Below, one piece after another: positions 35,185 to 43,515 of a DNA stretch of 64,000 nt; position 1 is the stretch's first letter, and each line of letters starts with the position of its first letter. Under the pieces are notes generated by a model. That model made no database searches. It saw nothing but the letters and a program-made list of their open reading frames with translations, and was not told the origin of the DNA. The stretch comes from UBA10677 sp045654245 (GTDB lineage Bacteria > Bacillota > Clostridia > Christensenellales > Pumilibacteraceae): assembly GCA_045654245.1 (NCBI GenBank), contig JAZOMX010000044.1, positions 1 through 64,000 on the forward strand, written 5' to 3'. A program made the translations under genes and the position numbers.

Positions 35185-36138
35185 ATGTATATATTTGGCG
35201 TAGATATCGGTGGTACGGGCGTTAAGGCAGGCATTATCGACGAGAAAGGTAATATCGTCATTAAATCCTCTATCCCGACTGGAAAAGAACGTGATTACAC
35301 GGCGGTAGTTGAAGATATCGCTAACCAACTAAAAAAACTTTGTGCCGACAGCGGTATTGCTCTGTCCGAAGTTTCGGGCGTTGGTATCGGTTGCCCGGGC
35401 GCAATTAACGGCAAAAAAGGAACGGTTGATTACTCTAACAACCTCAAGTGGGAGAACGTTCCCTTACTCGAGGAACTTTATAAGTATATTCCTCTTCCCT
35501 CGGCGGTTAGTAACGACGCTAACGTTGCTGCGCTTGGCGAGGCTACTTTCGGCGCAGGAAAGAATTTCTCGGATACGATTTTTATCACGCTCGGTACGGG
35601 CGTTGGCGGTGGCGTTGTTATCGACGGTAAACTCTTCGAAGGCAACGAGTCCAAGGGTACTGAACTCGGTCATACCGTTATCGTTCGCGGTGGCGAACAA
35701 TGTACTTGCGGTAGAAGAGGTTGTCTTGAGGCGTATGCGTCGGCTACCGCGCTTATTCGTGATACTAAATCGGCTATGCAAAAAGATAAACGCTCGAAAA
35801 TGTGGGAGTTCGTCGGTGGCGATATCAACAAAGTTGACGGCAAAACCGCTTTCGAGTGCTCCAAAATGGGCGATTACTCGGCTACAAAGGTCGTTGAAGA
35901 TTACCTCAACGCTCTCGGCGAAGGACTTTGCGATTTCGTTAATATTTTCCGTCCGCAAGCGATTATCCTCGGCGGTGGCGTTTGCGCTCAAGGTAAATAC
36001 CTTACCGAGCCTCTCGAGAAATTCCTCGCTACTTACTCTTACGGCGGAGAACACTCACCCAAGGTTGAACTTCTTATCGCATCTCTCGGCAACGACGCAG
36101 GTCTTATCGGCGCAGCATCACTTATCCTAAACAAATAG
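35185..36138 (+). CDS. ROK family sugar kinase (glucokinase-like)
   Basis: 317 residues. The phosphate-binding loop is DIGGTGVKAGIID at residues 7-19. The catalytic loop region has SNDANVAALGEA (about 109-120). The ROK zinc site is His163 with Cys173, Cys175 and Cys180 in CTCGRRGCLE, and a GGGVCAQG motif lies near 262. It phosphorylates glucose or a related hexose in the cytoplasm; the exact sugar (glucose, mannose or N-acetyl sugar) cannot be settled. It is divergent from the glycan operon and is the only metabolic gene here on the plus strand, consistent with feeding released monosaccharides into glycolysis. Confidence 0.9.
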   Translation: MYIFGVDIGGTGVKAGIIDEKGNIVIKSSIPTGKERDYTAVVEDIANQLKKLCADSGIALSEVSGVGIGCPGAINGKKGTVDYSNNLKWENVPLLEELYKYIPLPSAVSNDANVAALGEATFGAGKNFSDTIFITLGTGVGGGVVIDGKLFEGNESKGTELGHTVIVRGGEQCTCGRRGCLEAYASATALIRDTKSAMQKDKRSKMWEFVGGDINKVDGKTAFECSKMGDYSATKVVEDYLNALGEGLCDFVNIFRPQAIILGGGVCAQGKYLTEPLEKFLATYSYGGEHSPKVELLIASLGNDAGLIGAASLILNK

Positions 36139-36154
36139 GTGGGGACGCCCCCAC
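36139..36154 (+). repeat. GC-rich hairpin immediately after the kinase stop codon
   Basis: GTGGGG-ACGC-CCCCAC, a 6-bp stem with tetraloop starting one base after TAG. It may slow decay of the mRNA 3' end. The true terminator lies about 70 bases further on. Confidence 0.5.
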
Positions 36155-36204
36155 GGGCGGGTATCTAAAAAAGGATAGACCAAAGCAAAACAAAGAACAC
36201 GATA

Positions 36205-36240
36205 AAAAAAATCCCTCAACTTTTCGTTGGGGGATTTTTT
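36205..36240. terminator. Bidirectional intrinsic terminator
   Basis: AATCCCTCAAC (36210-36220) pairs with GTTGGGGGATT (36226-36236) with one wobble and a 5-base loop. It is flanked by A-runs on the left and TTTTTT on the right, so it can end both the plus-strand kinase transcript and the minus-strand surface protein transcript (stop at 36247). Confidence 0.85.
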
Positions 36241-36246
36241 GTTGAT

Positions 36247-37662
36247 TTATTTATTTTTAACTACGAGAGTTATTGCTAGGGCGGAAAGAACTAGCGCTAT
36301 TAAAGATACGCTTTCTTTACCGCAACCCTTTTTATCTTTTTTCTCGTCGGGGTTTGTGGGTACTGCGCCGAGGTCAAAATCGAAACCGCAAGTAGGACAA
36401 ACAGTAGTGCCCTCAATTACTTCGCCCGTACAGTTCTCGCAAGCAAAACTGTATTTTGCCTCTAGCGTGATATCGTCCGTGAGGTCTTCAAGGAATAAGT
36501 ATTTATTTCCGTCCTTATACCAGCCTGCGAAAGTATAACCCTCTCTTTGGGGGAGTTTGTCTGTGGGTGCGTTGTCTGACTCGAGCGCCTCTCCTACGGG
36601 AACTTCTTTGGTCGCTACGATTGTACTTCCGTTCTTATACGTTACTTTATGCGCGTACTTTCTCGAAGAAAAACCAGCGATACACTTCTCGGCAAAAGTT
36701 TGTCCGTCGCCCATATCGTCAACCATTGCGTTTCCGCCTATCGTCAAAAAGGTAATCTGCGGAGGTCTTGCCATATCAATAATCTCTGCGAAACGAAACA
36801 TTACGTCAACAGATGACGCCTCTTCGTCCGTCCAAGGCTCCCAAACGTATTCGCAACCCTCATAATCAAAGTCTAGGTCGCGAATAGTGTAACGCCACTT
36901 ACCGTTACGCCATACTCTCGTTTGCTCGCCCCTTATCGAAGTGGGTTGGCCAACTCTATATTCAGCGCAAAATCCCATACCGGTAGTAAGTTCGTGCGTG
37001 TTTCTATCATAGTAAATATCTATCGGCGCAACGTGATTTACGTGGTTGCCGTCCTCGTCTCTAGCGAAATCACGGTAAGCGTATCCGGAAAGGTCAAACT
37101 TTTGAGTTACGAGAGCCGTTCCTCTACTCCATCCGCCAAGCAAATCTTTTTTCGAGCGATTATAATCTCCACTAACAGGGTCTTTCGTATCGTTATACCA
37201 ACTCTCCGCCTTATATCCCGTCTTGCCGTCTAGTTCGCAAGCGAGGTTTAGTTCGTAAGTATCGTTCGTTCTCGAATACATCATTACCGAAATCTTCTTT
37301 GCGGGATTTACCGTCGAAACGAAATCTACGCACGCTCTATACCAAGTCGCGTTTAAGTTAAAATCAGTATTTTGAATGCGCTGTTGAGTATAGGGCATCA
37401 TTTGTACTATCGGCGTTTTTGCGTCTTTGAACTTTTCTTGCGTTAAGTCAACGTTTGCAATCTTATAATATTTGTTCGTCTCGCCCGTTAGCGTTATGCC
37501 GGGGAAAAATCCACCCGACTCCGCAATCGTTACCGAACCCTCTTCTAGCGTTCCGGGAGTTGATGCGCTCGCAACCGTTTTTACAGGCATAGCAACCGTT
37601 ATTGCCGTTACCATAGCCACGAAAACAGCAAGCATTATTCTCATTACTTTACTCTTTTTCAT
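36247..37662 (-). CDS. Surface protein with lectin-like module, one B-repeat, zinc-ribbon and GC-x-KE anchor
   Basis: 471 residues. Sec signal ending near TVASA. The lectin-like module (about 30-300) has YRACVDFVSTVNPAKKIS, PIDIYYDRNTHELT and YTIRDLDFDYEG. A single Flg_new repeat follows (QREGYTFAGWYKDGNKY), then a four-Cys ribbon (CENCTGEVIEGTTVCPTCGF). It ends in KKGCGKESVSLIALVL, a membrane helix and a Lys-Asn-Lys tail. It is a short form of the 31038 protein. It follows its paralogue by 11 bases, in an operon separate from the main glycan locus but ending at the shared terminator. Role unknown; glycan binding is an inference. Confidence 0.7.
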   Translation of the reverse strand: MKKSKVMRIMLAVFVAMVTAITVAMPVKTVASASTPGTLEEGSVTIAESGGFFPGITLTGETNKYYKIANVDLTQEKFKDAKTPIVQMMPYTQQRIQNTDFNLNATWYRACVDFVSTVNPAKKISVMMYSRTNDTYELNLACELDGKTGYKAESWYNDTKDPVSGDYNRSKKDLLGGWSRGTALVTQKFDLSGYAYRDFARDEDGNHVNHVAPIDIYYDRNTHELTTGMGFCAEYRVGQPTSIRGEQTRVWRNGKWRYTIRDLDFDYEGCEYVWEPWTDEEASSVDVMFRFAEIIDMARPPQITFLTIGGNAMVDDMGDGQTFAEKCIAGFSSRKYAHKVTYKNGSTIVATKEVPVGEALESDNAPTDKLPQREGYTFAGWYKDGNKYLFLEDLTDDITLEAKYSFACENCTGEVIEGTTVCPTCGFDFDLGAVPTNPDEKKDKKGCGKESVSLIALVLSALAITLVVKNK

Positions 37663-37673
37663 AATTTAACTCC

Positions 37674-39074
37674 TTATCTTTTGTCAACGAGCGTTGCGCC
37701 AAGCGTTAGCGTTACGAACGCTAGTAGCGAAATCGCCTCTTTTCCGCATCCGCTCTTTTCTTTCTTTTCCGCTCCGTCGTCCGTCGCTACCTCGCCACTC
37801 GAATCAATTTGACTTCCACAATTAGAACAATTCTCTGTACCTTCAAAAACTTGAGTTTGACATTTAGGGCACGACTCGTACCATTTTGCCGTTAGCGTTA
37901 TATCCTCGTCGTTCGCCTCGCCGAACACGAACTCTGTATCGCCGTTGTACCAGCCTGCGAAAACGAATCCCTCTCTAACGGGGTCTTCAACCGTGTTCTC
38001 GGTAACTTCGCCTACGCCGTAAGTTACACGAGCCTTTTTCACACCGCCGTTAGTATAAGTCAAACTGTAACTTACCCTCTCGTGCGTTGCGGACTGCGAC
38101 CAAACCTCGCCTACGGTACTGTCTCCGCTGGGATATTCCATAACCTCGCCTGCAATCGTATAGAATACTAACTTACAAGGTATATCCGTGTTTACCGCGC
38201 GTCCAAACCGAACGACGATTTTAACTTGTTCTTTCTCTTGCTCCGTAAACGGCGTCCATATTCCATAATCGTCTTTTACCGTCCCGTTTTTCGTTGCGTA
38301 GTTATAAGTCATTTCTAGTATGCGGTATCTATAATCTCCGTTCTTACTTTCACGCAACTTAGTGTAATTCTTTTTCTCGTCGTAAACGCCCGTATCCGTA
38401 TAGGTCGTGTTCGTCGCATTATCGTAATATATCGCAATCGGGTGCGGAGCAGTTACTAAATATCCGTATCTATCGTAGAATATATTTCTCTCGCTCTGGC
38501 TCGCCATACTGAACATTTGCGTGTTCATTGCGCTACCGTTTCCCCAGCGCTGATATTTCTTCGCAGTTGTTGACGCCCAAGTCTCCGAAGCATATCCGAT
38601 ATTATCTCCCGCTACCGCTATATTAAGTTCGGTACTATCGCTCGTTCTCGTTCCAAACTTGAACGAAAGTTTTCGATTTGGATTCGCCACCGAAACGAAA
38701 TCAACGTAAAAATCACAGCACGGTGCGTTCTTTTCGAAAGTTGCCTTCGATTTGTCCATACCACCGTCACCAAAATAGGGTGATACTCTAAACAACGGCT
38801 CAGTCGTGCCACCGTTAAACTCGTTAAGGTTTATCGTGCCTAGCGTAATAACATAATCAGTCGTGCCAGCCACTACTAGTCCGCCACCGTACGACTCGTA
38901 TTCGCCCGAGTACTGCGCGTCCTTTTCCTCACTATAAAAAACTTTTACGTCGCCCGCTTTTAGCGTTGCTAAACTATCCGCTTTTGCTAGCGAAACGGGA
39001 GTTACAATCGCTCCGCATAGCATTACGCAAAGCGCAATCGACACTATCTTTTTAATCCGCTTGTTTTTTATCAT
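37674..39074 (-). CDS. Surface protein with lectin-like module, one B-repeat, zinc-ribbon and GC-x-KE anchor (paralogue)
   Basis: 466 residues with the same order of parts as the downstream gene. Sec signal (cleavage near LAKA), then the lectin-like module (DFYVDFVSVANPNRKLS, PIAIYYDNATNTTYT, YRILEMTYNY). A B-repeat follows (REGFVFAGWYNGDTEF), then a four-Cys ribbon (CPKCQTQVFEGTENCSNCGS), a charged linker and KSGCGKEAISLLAF with a short membrane helix ending VDKR. The sequences of the two paralogues have drifted widely, but spacing of the parts is kept, suggesting each part is functional. It lies 9 bases after the glutamate-rich protein gene. Confidence 0.7.
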   Translation of the reverse strand: MIKNKRIKKIVSIALCVMLCGAIVTPVSLAKADSLATLKAGDVKVFYSEEKDAQYSGEYESYGGGLVVAGTTDYVITLGTINLNEFNGGTTEPLFRVSPYFGDGGMDKSKATFEKNAPCCDFYVDFVSVANPNRKLSFKFGTRTSDSTELNIAVAGDNIGYASETWASTTAKKYQRWGNGSAMNTQMFSMASQSERNIFYDRYGYLVTAPHPIAIYYDNATNTTYTDTGVYDEKKNYTKLRESKNGDYRYRILEMTYNYATKNGTVKDDYGIWTPFTEQEKEQVKIVVRFGRAVNTDIPCKLVFYTIAGEVMEYPSGDSTVGEVWSQSATHERVSYSLTYTNGGVKKARVTYGVGEVTENTVEDPVREGFVFAGWYNGDTEFVFGEANDEDITLTAKWYESCPKCQTQVFEGTENCSNCGSQIDSSGEVATDDGAEKKEKSGCGKEAISLLAFVTLTLGATLVDKR

Positions 39075-39083
39075 TATTTTTCC

Positions 39084-41153
39084 TTAGTCTTCGTCTTTCT
39101 TGTTTACGACTACTCTTGCAAGCGTGCTCTCCAGTTTCTTCTTTTCGTTATCGTCTTTGCCTGCTAGATACTGCGCAAACAACTCGCCTACGCTACCTTT
39201 CGCCACGGTGCGCCTGCTCTTTTGCGGTTTCTCTTCTTTTGGCTCGGGTGTAGGCTCTGGCTTTACTACCGTCTTCGCTTGCGCTTTCTTCGTCGGCTTT
39301 TTATATACCGTTCTCGGTTTATATACTATCTCGCCGAAATCTAGCACTCTCGTATTCTTCGTTTCCGCTTGCTCGCTCACTTCCAAAGAAGATATCTTCG
39401 TTAGCGCATCAAGAGCGTCCTTTATTCGCTCCTCGCCGTCGGTAACGATTGCCTCTTCGGTCTGTTCAGTAGGTTGCGTTTCCTCTGCGGGTTGTTCTAC
39501 TTCGGTGGTCTCCTCAACGGGTTGTTCTACTTCAGGTTTTTCCTCTACGGGAATTTCTACCTCGGTAGGTTCTTCAACAGGAGTTTCTACCTCGACCTTT
39601 TCCTCGGTAGGTTGAGTTTCTTCTTCGGGCGTTACCGTCTCTTCGGGCTGTGGGAGAACAATATCCTCTTCTACGGTAGGTTCGTCAGTCGCCTCGGCAA
39701 GAGTGGTAACCTCGGATTGTTCGTCCTCTTCGGGAATTTCAGTCTCGGTAGGCTGTTCTTCGGGAATTTCAATCTCGGATTTTTCCTCTTCCTCTACGAG
39801 CGTTTCTACTTCGGTGGGTTCTTCAACAGGAGTTTCTACCTCGACCCTTTCTTCGATAGGTTGAGTTTCTTCTTCGGTCTCACTTGCCTCTTCGGGCTGG
39901 TCGGTTTCGAGTACGCTGAACGCCTCTTCTATTATTGCACGGTCCTCGTCGCTAATAACAGGCGCAAGCGGACGGACGAAAGACGATTCTTCGCTCTCCT
40001 CTTCTTCCTCGTCGTCGCCCTCGATAATTTCTTGATACGATAGGTCGGGCGCAGTATTCTCGTCGTCAGAGTAAATAACCTCGTAAGAATATCCGTCGTT
40101 ATCTGCCACCTGCTCGTCCGCAGTTTTCTCTTCCTCGACAAGTTTTTCTTGGAATTCGTTTTCAACGATTTCCTCGATTACTCTTTCTTGCTCGTCGTCC
40201 GTTTCTTCGGCATACTCCGCCTCTTCTTGACTTTCAAGTTCGCTTTCAATTTTTGCTAGTATTTTATCGAAATCGTACTCGTCCTCGGTTTCTTCTTCGG
40301 TCTCCTCTTCGCTTACGCTTTCCTCGACTTGCTCTACTATCTCCTCGGTAGGCTGAGTTATCTCTTCACTCTCCTCCGTTTCGTCGTCCGCTACGGGCGT
40401 TTCCTCTTCAGCGAGTTCGTAGTCCACTACGGGCGTTTCCTCTTCAGCGGTTAAGTCGGTAAGTTCAGTTTCCTCTTCGGGCTCACTTGCCTCTACGGGC
40501 TGTTCAGTTTCCGTATCGTTTACGCCGAAAAGTTCTTGCTCGAAAGTCAATTCTCGTTCGGTTTCAAATTCGGGCTTTTCGTTTTCCTCGAGTTCGTCTT
40601 CAAATTCGGGTTCACTCTCGGTATAATAAGCGAAAGTTTCGTCGCTCTGCTCGTAGTTTACGCTTGCGTTCGCCGTTTCCTCTTCGCTTACGCTTACGTA
40701 TCCACTACCGTCTTCTTCGTTAAAACGAGTTCTATTCTTCTTCCAACGCTTGGGCATAAGGATAAGAAATAGTAACGACAAGACAAATAACGCAGAAACG
40801 AGCGCTACGATTACGATTGCTTTAAGCATAACCTTGACGAAAACGCCCACTACCGGAATTTTAAATCCTATTTCTCTAAAGAAGTAAATGATTAGCGCGT
40901 TGCCGTCAAAAACGACCTCACTAATCTTGTTCGGCAAATAATTAGCGCCCACTACGAGCAACGCTAGTAAAGTTGCAAGGGCAACGATAAGGGAAAGGAT
41001 AAAAAAGATTACGCCTAAAAAAGCACCTTTCTTTTTCGTCGCTTTAGTGGCAAGTTTTACGGCGATTATCGATACGCAAACAAGCCAAATAAGCGTCAAT
41101 AATACCATTGCGCCAAATACCATCAATTCCGATTTGTTCTTAAAATCTATCAT
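39084..41153 (-). CDS. Membrane protein with long glutamate-rich repeat region
   Basis: 689 residues, family not recognised. Three or so membrane helices occupy residues 10-140 (ELMVFGAMVLLTLIWLVC, a second near 45-70, a third near 110-135). About 450 residues of Glu/Pro/Thr/Val-rich low-complexity sequence follow, with imperfect units such as VETPVEEPTEVE and EEETQPTEE, then a basic end (YKPRTVYKKPTKKAQAK) and a short helical KGSVGELFAQYLAG segment. The tail is probably cytoplasmic or a wall-spanning spacer; topology is uncertain. There is no ribosome site before ATG 41153, and the promoter leaves almost no leader. It heads the operon of the two surface proteins. Confidence 0.65.
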   Translation of the reverse strand: MIDFKNKSELMVFGAMVLLTLIWLVCVSIIAVKLATKATKKKGAFLGVIFFILSLIVALATLLALLVVGANYLPNKISEVVFDGNALIIYFFREIGFKIPVVGVFVKVMLKAIVIVALVSALFVLSLLFLILMPKRWKKNRTRFNEEDGSGYVSVSEEETANASVNYEQSDETFAYYTESEPEFEDELEENEKPEFETERELTFEQELFGVNDTETEQPVEASEPEEETELTDLTAEEETPVVDYELAEEETPVADDETEESEEITQPTEEIVEQVEESVSEEETEEETEDEYDFDKILAKIESELESQEEAEYAEETDDEQERVIEEIVENEFQEKLVEEEKTADEQVADNDGYSYEVIYSDDENTAPDLSYQEIIEGDDEEEEESEESSFVRPLAPVISDEDRAIIEEAFSVLETDQPEEASETEEETQPIEERVEVETPVEEPTEVETLVEEEEKSEIEIPEEQPTETEIPEEDEQSEVTTLAEATDEPTVEEDIVLPQPEETVTPEEETQPTEEKVEVETPVEEPTEVEIPVEEKPEVEQPVEETTEVEQPAEETQPTEQTEEAIVTDGEERIKDALDALTKISSLEVSEQAETKNTRVLDFGEIVYKPRTVYKKPTKKAQAKTVVKPEPTPEPKEEKPQKSRRTVAKGSVGELFAQYLAGKDDNEKKKLESTLARVVVNKKDED

Positions 41154-41162
41154 AATAGTATT

Positions 41163-41191
41163 ATTATATAATTATATAGAGCAAAAGTCAA
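41163..41191 (-). promoter_or_regulatory. Promoter giving a near-leaderless transcript
   Basis: Minus strand TTGACT (41186-41191), 17-base spacer, TATAAT (41163-41168). The -10 ends 9 bases before ATG 41153, so the RNA should begin only about 3 bases before the start codon. The sequence upstream of the ATG has no purine-rich ribosome site. Confidence 0.7.
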
Positions 41192-41200
41192 TAACTTTTT

Positions 41201-43393
41201 TCAAATTCTTCGCACTATCCTAGCACTAATTACGGTCATATCGTCGGTAGGCACTCCCTTTTTATGCAATTTTGCTACCGATAAAATTTTGTCCGTATAA
41301 TTTTTGAGATTGCGTTCGTCTCCGTCAAGTATGAGTTCGCCAAGTTCGTTGCCCGAAAACGTATCGGACACGCCGTCGGATACGAAAATTACGGTATCCC
41401 CGTCTTTTGCCCTGTCGGTCCTTATAAACGGTTTTATCTCTTCGACTACACCCAACGGCAAGGCGTTCCCGTCAAGCGCAGTAACGCCCTCGGCTTGCTT
41501 TATGAACGAGCGAGGAGTTCCCAGTTTAATAATAGTGCGTTCTAGCGAAAATAGGTCGCACACCAAAATATCGAAAGCACAAAAACTCTCGTCGCTTTGC
41601 TTGCTTAAAAATCTATTGACGGATGAAATTATAAACTCGTTTGGCAGTCCTACCCGAAAATAACTTTCGACGAGTTCGATTGCTCGCTCGCTGATATCCC
41701 CAGCCTTTTTTCCGCTACCCATACCGTCGCAAAGCGCCATCATAAACTTGCGCTCTCCGATACGAATAAACGAGTGCGTATCCCCCGTCGCCATCGTGCT
41801 TTTACTAATCCCCGACGCCGAAAACACTACCTCGTAGGGCGGTTTTTCTTTCAACGAAAGAATATAAAGTCCGCTTTTTGCCTCTCTCGTTTTACGCTCA
41901 ACGAAAAACTTGCTCTCCATTACGGCGCTAATAACGCTTACTATTTCCTCCTCGTTAGGTTTACTAGAAAGCACGACTATCACTTCCCCGTCCGCTCCCG
42001 TTTTCACGATGGCGTCAACTACGCCTATCCCACGATGACGCATCTCGTCGGCAAGCAAAATTTCCTTTTCGTTATCGAACGAGAAGGCTACGAAACTTTC
42101 TTCTCCACTCTTTGCAATTACCGAGGCTACGCTTTCAAGATGAAACGATACTTCTCGCTTTAACATCTCTTCCGCCTTGTTCTTTCTCTTGTAGTACGCG
42201 TTAAGGCTCGCAACCTCACTTGCAAGCGAAATAAGTCTAGCGGAGTGCCGACAACCAACCGAAAGCAAATCGGGAACTTCGCTAGCATCAGCCCTCTCTT
42301 TTTCGGAAACGACTTTGCATAGCGTATCTAGACAATCTTGATTGCAAGCGTTACAAGTAGAACAAACCTCACGAACTAAACGCTGTTTAACGCTCTCGGG
42401 CGCAAGCGGAGAAATCGTTCCGTTAATTGCTCTCGACATCTCAAAAAAGCACTCGCCGAGGCGCAATAGCCGTTGGGTATATTTTTCACGCTCAAGCGAC
42501 AATAAAAATTTAAGCGACAAAGTGGCGCTCCGTTTTATACTCCTCTCTTCTAGTCTCTTAATCGCGCTAAGCGGAACGGCGCAATACAACACGCCTCCTA
42601 CTACTAGCAAAATAAGGTCGGTAATCAGTCCGCTTTCGGACACGAAAAAGTAAAGCCGAAAAACGATTACCGCCATTACCGAGCCTAGCACCGTTAGCGG
42701 ACGAGGCAGGGTAATAAAGATTGAGCCTACCGCCACGCAGAATACGGCGAGAGCGAGAAAATTAGGCGAAAACGAAAATAACGATTGACCTACGCCCACC
42801 GCAATCGCCGAAACAATCGCACCCGTTTTTCCGTACGCTTTACCAAGCAATAAACACACGGGTAGCAACAACGAGTATTCCGCGCCCAAAACGGAAACGG
42901 CGCAATAGAATACGCTCAAAACGGCAAGAGCGCATACCTTAGAGAGTTCTCCCTCGTTGTTTGCAAGTGGCGAAAACGCCGTGAAAGTGATATAGCAAGT
43001 TACCAAAATTGCAACTGCGTTTGCAAGAACAAAGAAAAACGGCGTGTTTTCTATAATCGCTCTAACGATACTCCCCGAAAAAGACGAAAGGCAACATACG
43101 AGAGCAAAAAAGGGCGTTATCTTCTTTCTACGCCTCGATAAAAACAACGAAAAAATGCAACTGATTAAAACGAGTATCGTACTTTCAAGCGCGCTCCAAA
43201 AAGAAAAATCGCCCGCTAGTTTACCCACGATAAAGCCTAGCGCCGTAGGGAAAGCGAAAGGACGACAAAGAATAAGAGCCGATGCAAAACCACTCGAAAA
43301 AGAATTGACCGCTCCGCTTTTAGCAAAGGTAAAAACTCCCGAAAACAAACTAATAAACACAAACCGAGCAACTCTCTCGTAACGCTTTTTCAC
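41201..43393 (-). CDS. spoIIE: Stage II sporulation protein E (membrane PP2C phosphatase)
   Basis: 730 residues starting at GTG 43393 with GGAGAAG upstream. The N-terminal 290 residues hold about ten membrane helices. The central region includes CSTCNACNQDCLDTLC (about 345-360). The C-terminal PP2C/SpoIIE phosphatase has MALCDGMGSGKKAGDISE (metal-binding Asp), KLGTPRSFI and TVIFVSDGVSDTF. SpoIIE dephosphorylates the anti-anti-sigma factor SpoIIAA to activate sigma-F in the forespore and localises to the polar septum. Its presence indicates the organism can form spores or descends from spore formers. Confidence 0.93.
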   Translation of the reverse strand: MKKRYERVARFVFISLFSGVFTFAKSGAVNSFSSGFASALILCRPFAFPTALGFIVGKLAGDFSFWSALESTILVLISCIFSLFLSRRRKKITPFFALVCCLSSFSGSIVRAIIENTPFFFVLANAVAILVTCYITFTAFSPLANNEGELSKVCALAVLSVFYCAVSVLGAEYSLLLPVCLLLGKAYGKTGAIVSAIAVGVGQSLFSFSPNFLALAVFCVAVGSIFITLPRPLTVLGSVMAVIVFRLYFFVSESGLITDLILLVVGGVLYCAVPLSAIKRLEERSIKRSATLSLKFLLSLEREKYTQRLLRLGECFFEMSRAINGTISPLAPESVKQRLVREVCSTCNACNQDCLDTLCKVVSEKERADASEVPDLLSVGCRHSARLISLASEVASLNAYYKRKNKAEEMLKREVSFHLESVASVIAKSGEESFVAFSFDNEKEILLADEMRHRGIGVVDAIVKTGADGEVIVVLSSKPNEEEIVSVISAVMESKFFVERKTREAKSGLYILSLKEKPPYEVVFSASGISKSTMATGDTHSFIRIGERKFMMALCDGMGSGKKAGDISERAIELVESYFRVGLPNEFIISSVNRFLSKQSDESFCAFDILVCDLFSLERTIIKLGTPRSFIKQAEGVTALDGNALPLGVVEEIKPFIRTDRAKDGDTVIFVSDGVSDTFSGNELGELILDGDERNLKNYTDKILSVAKLHKKGVPTDDMTVISARIVRRI

Positions 43394-43477
43394 ACTACTT
43401 CTCCGTTTTTTCTTAGATTATACCTCTCTTTGCCTTGCTAATTTTGTCGCCTTTTATCTATTCTTGCAATAAAAAGA

Positions 43478-43510
43478 AAAACCGACTTGCCGTAAAAAGC
43501 AAATCGGATT
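43478..43510 (-). terminator. Intrinsic terminator upstream of spoIIE
   Basis: 43499-43507 pairs with 43482-43490 (9 bp with one wobble), followed on the minus strand by TTTTTCTTTTT. It ends the transcript of the small membrane protein gene (stop at 43516), isolating spoIIE. Confidence 0.8.
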
Positions 43511-43515
43511 ATTCG

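Noticed and set aside
35342..36130. Second long frame on the plus strand inside the ROK kinase gene
   Set aside because: Composition is Leu/Ser/Arg/Ala-rich without domains and it lies fully inside a kinase gene with all family motifs.
39084..41153. Glutamate-rich gene as a CRISPR-like or phage tail repeat
   Set aside because: The repeats are coding, irregular in length and have no unique spacers of equal size.
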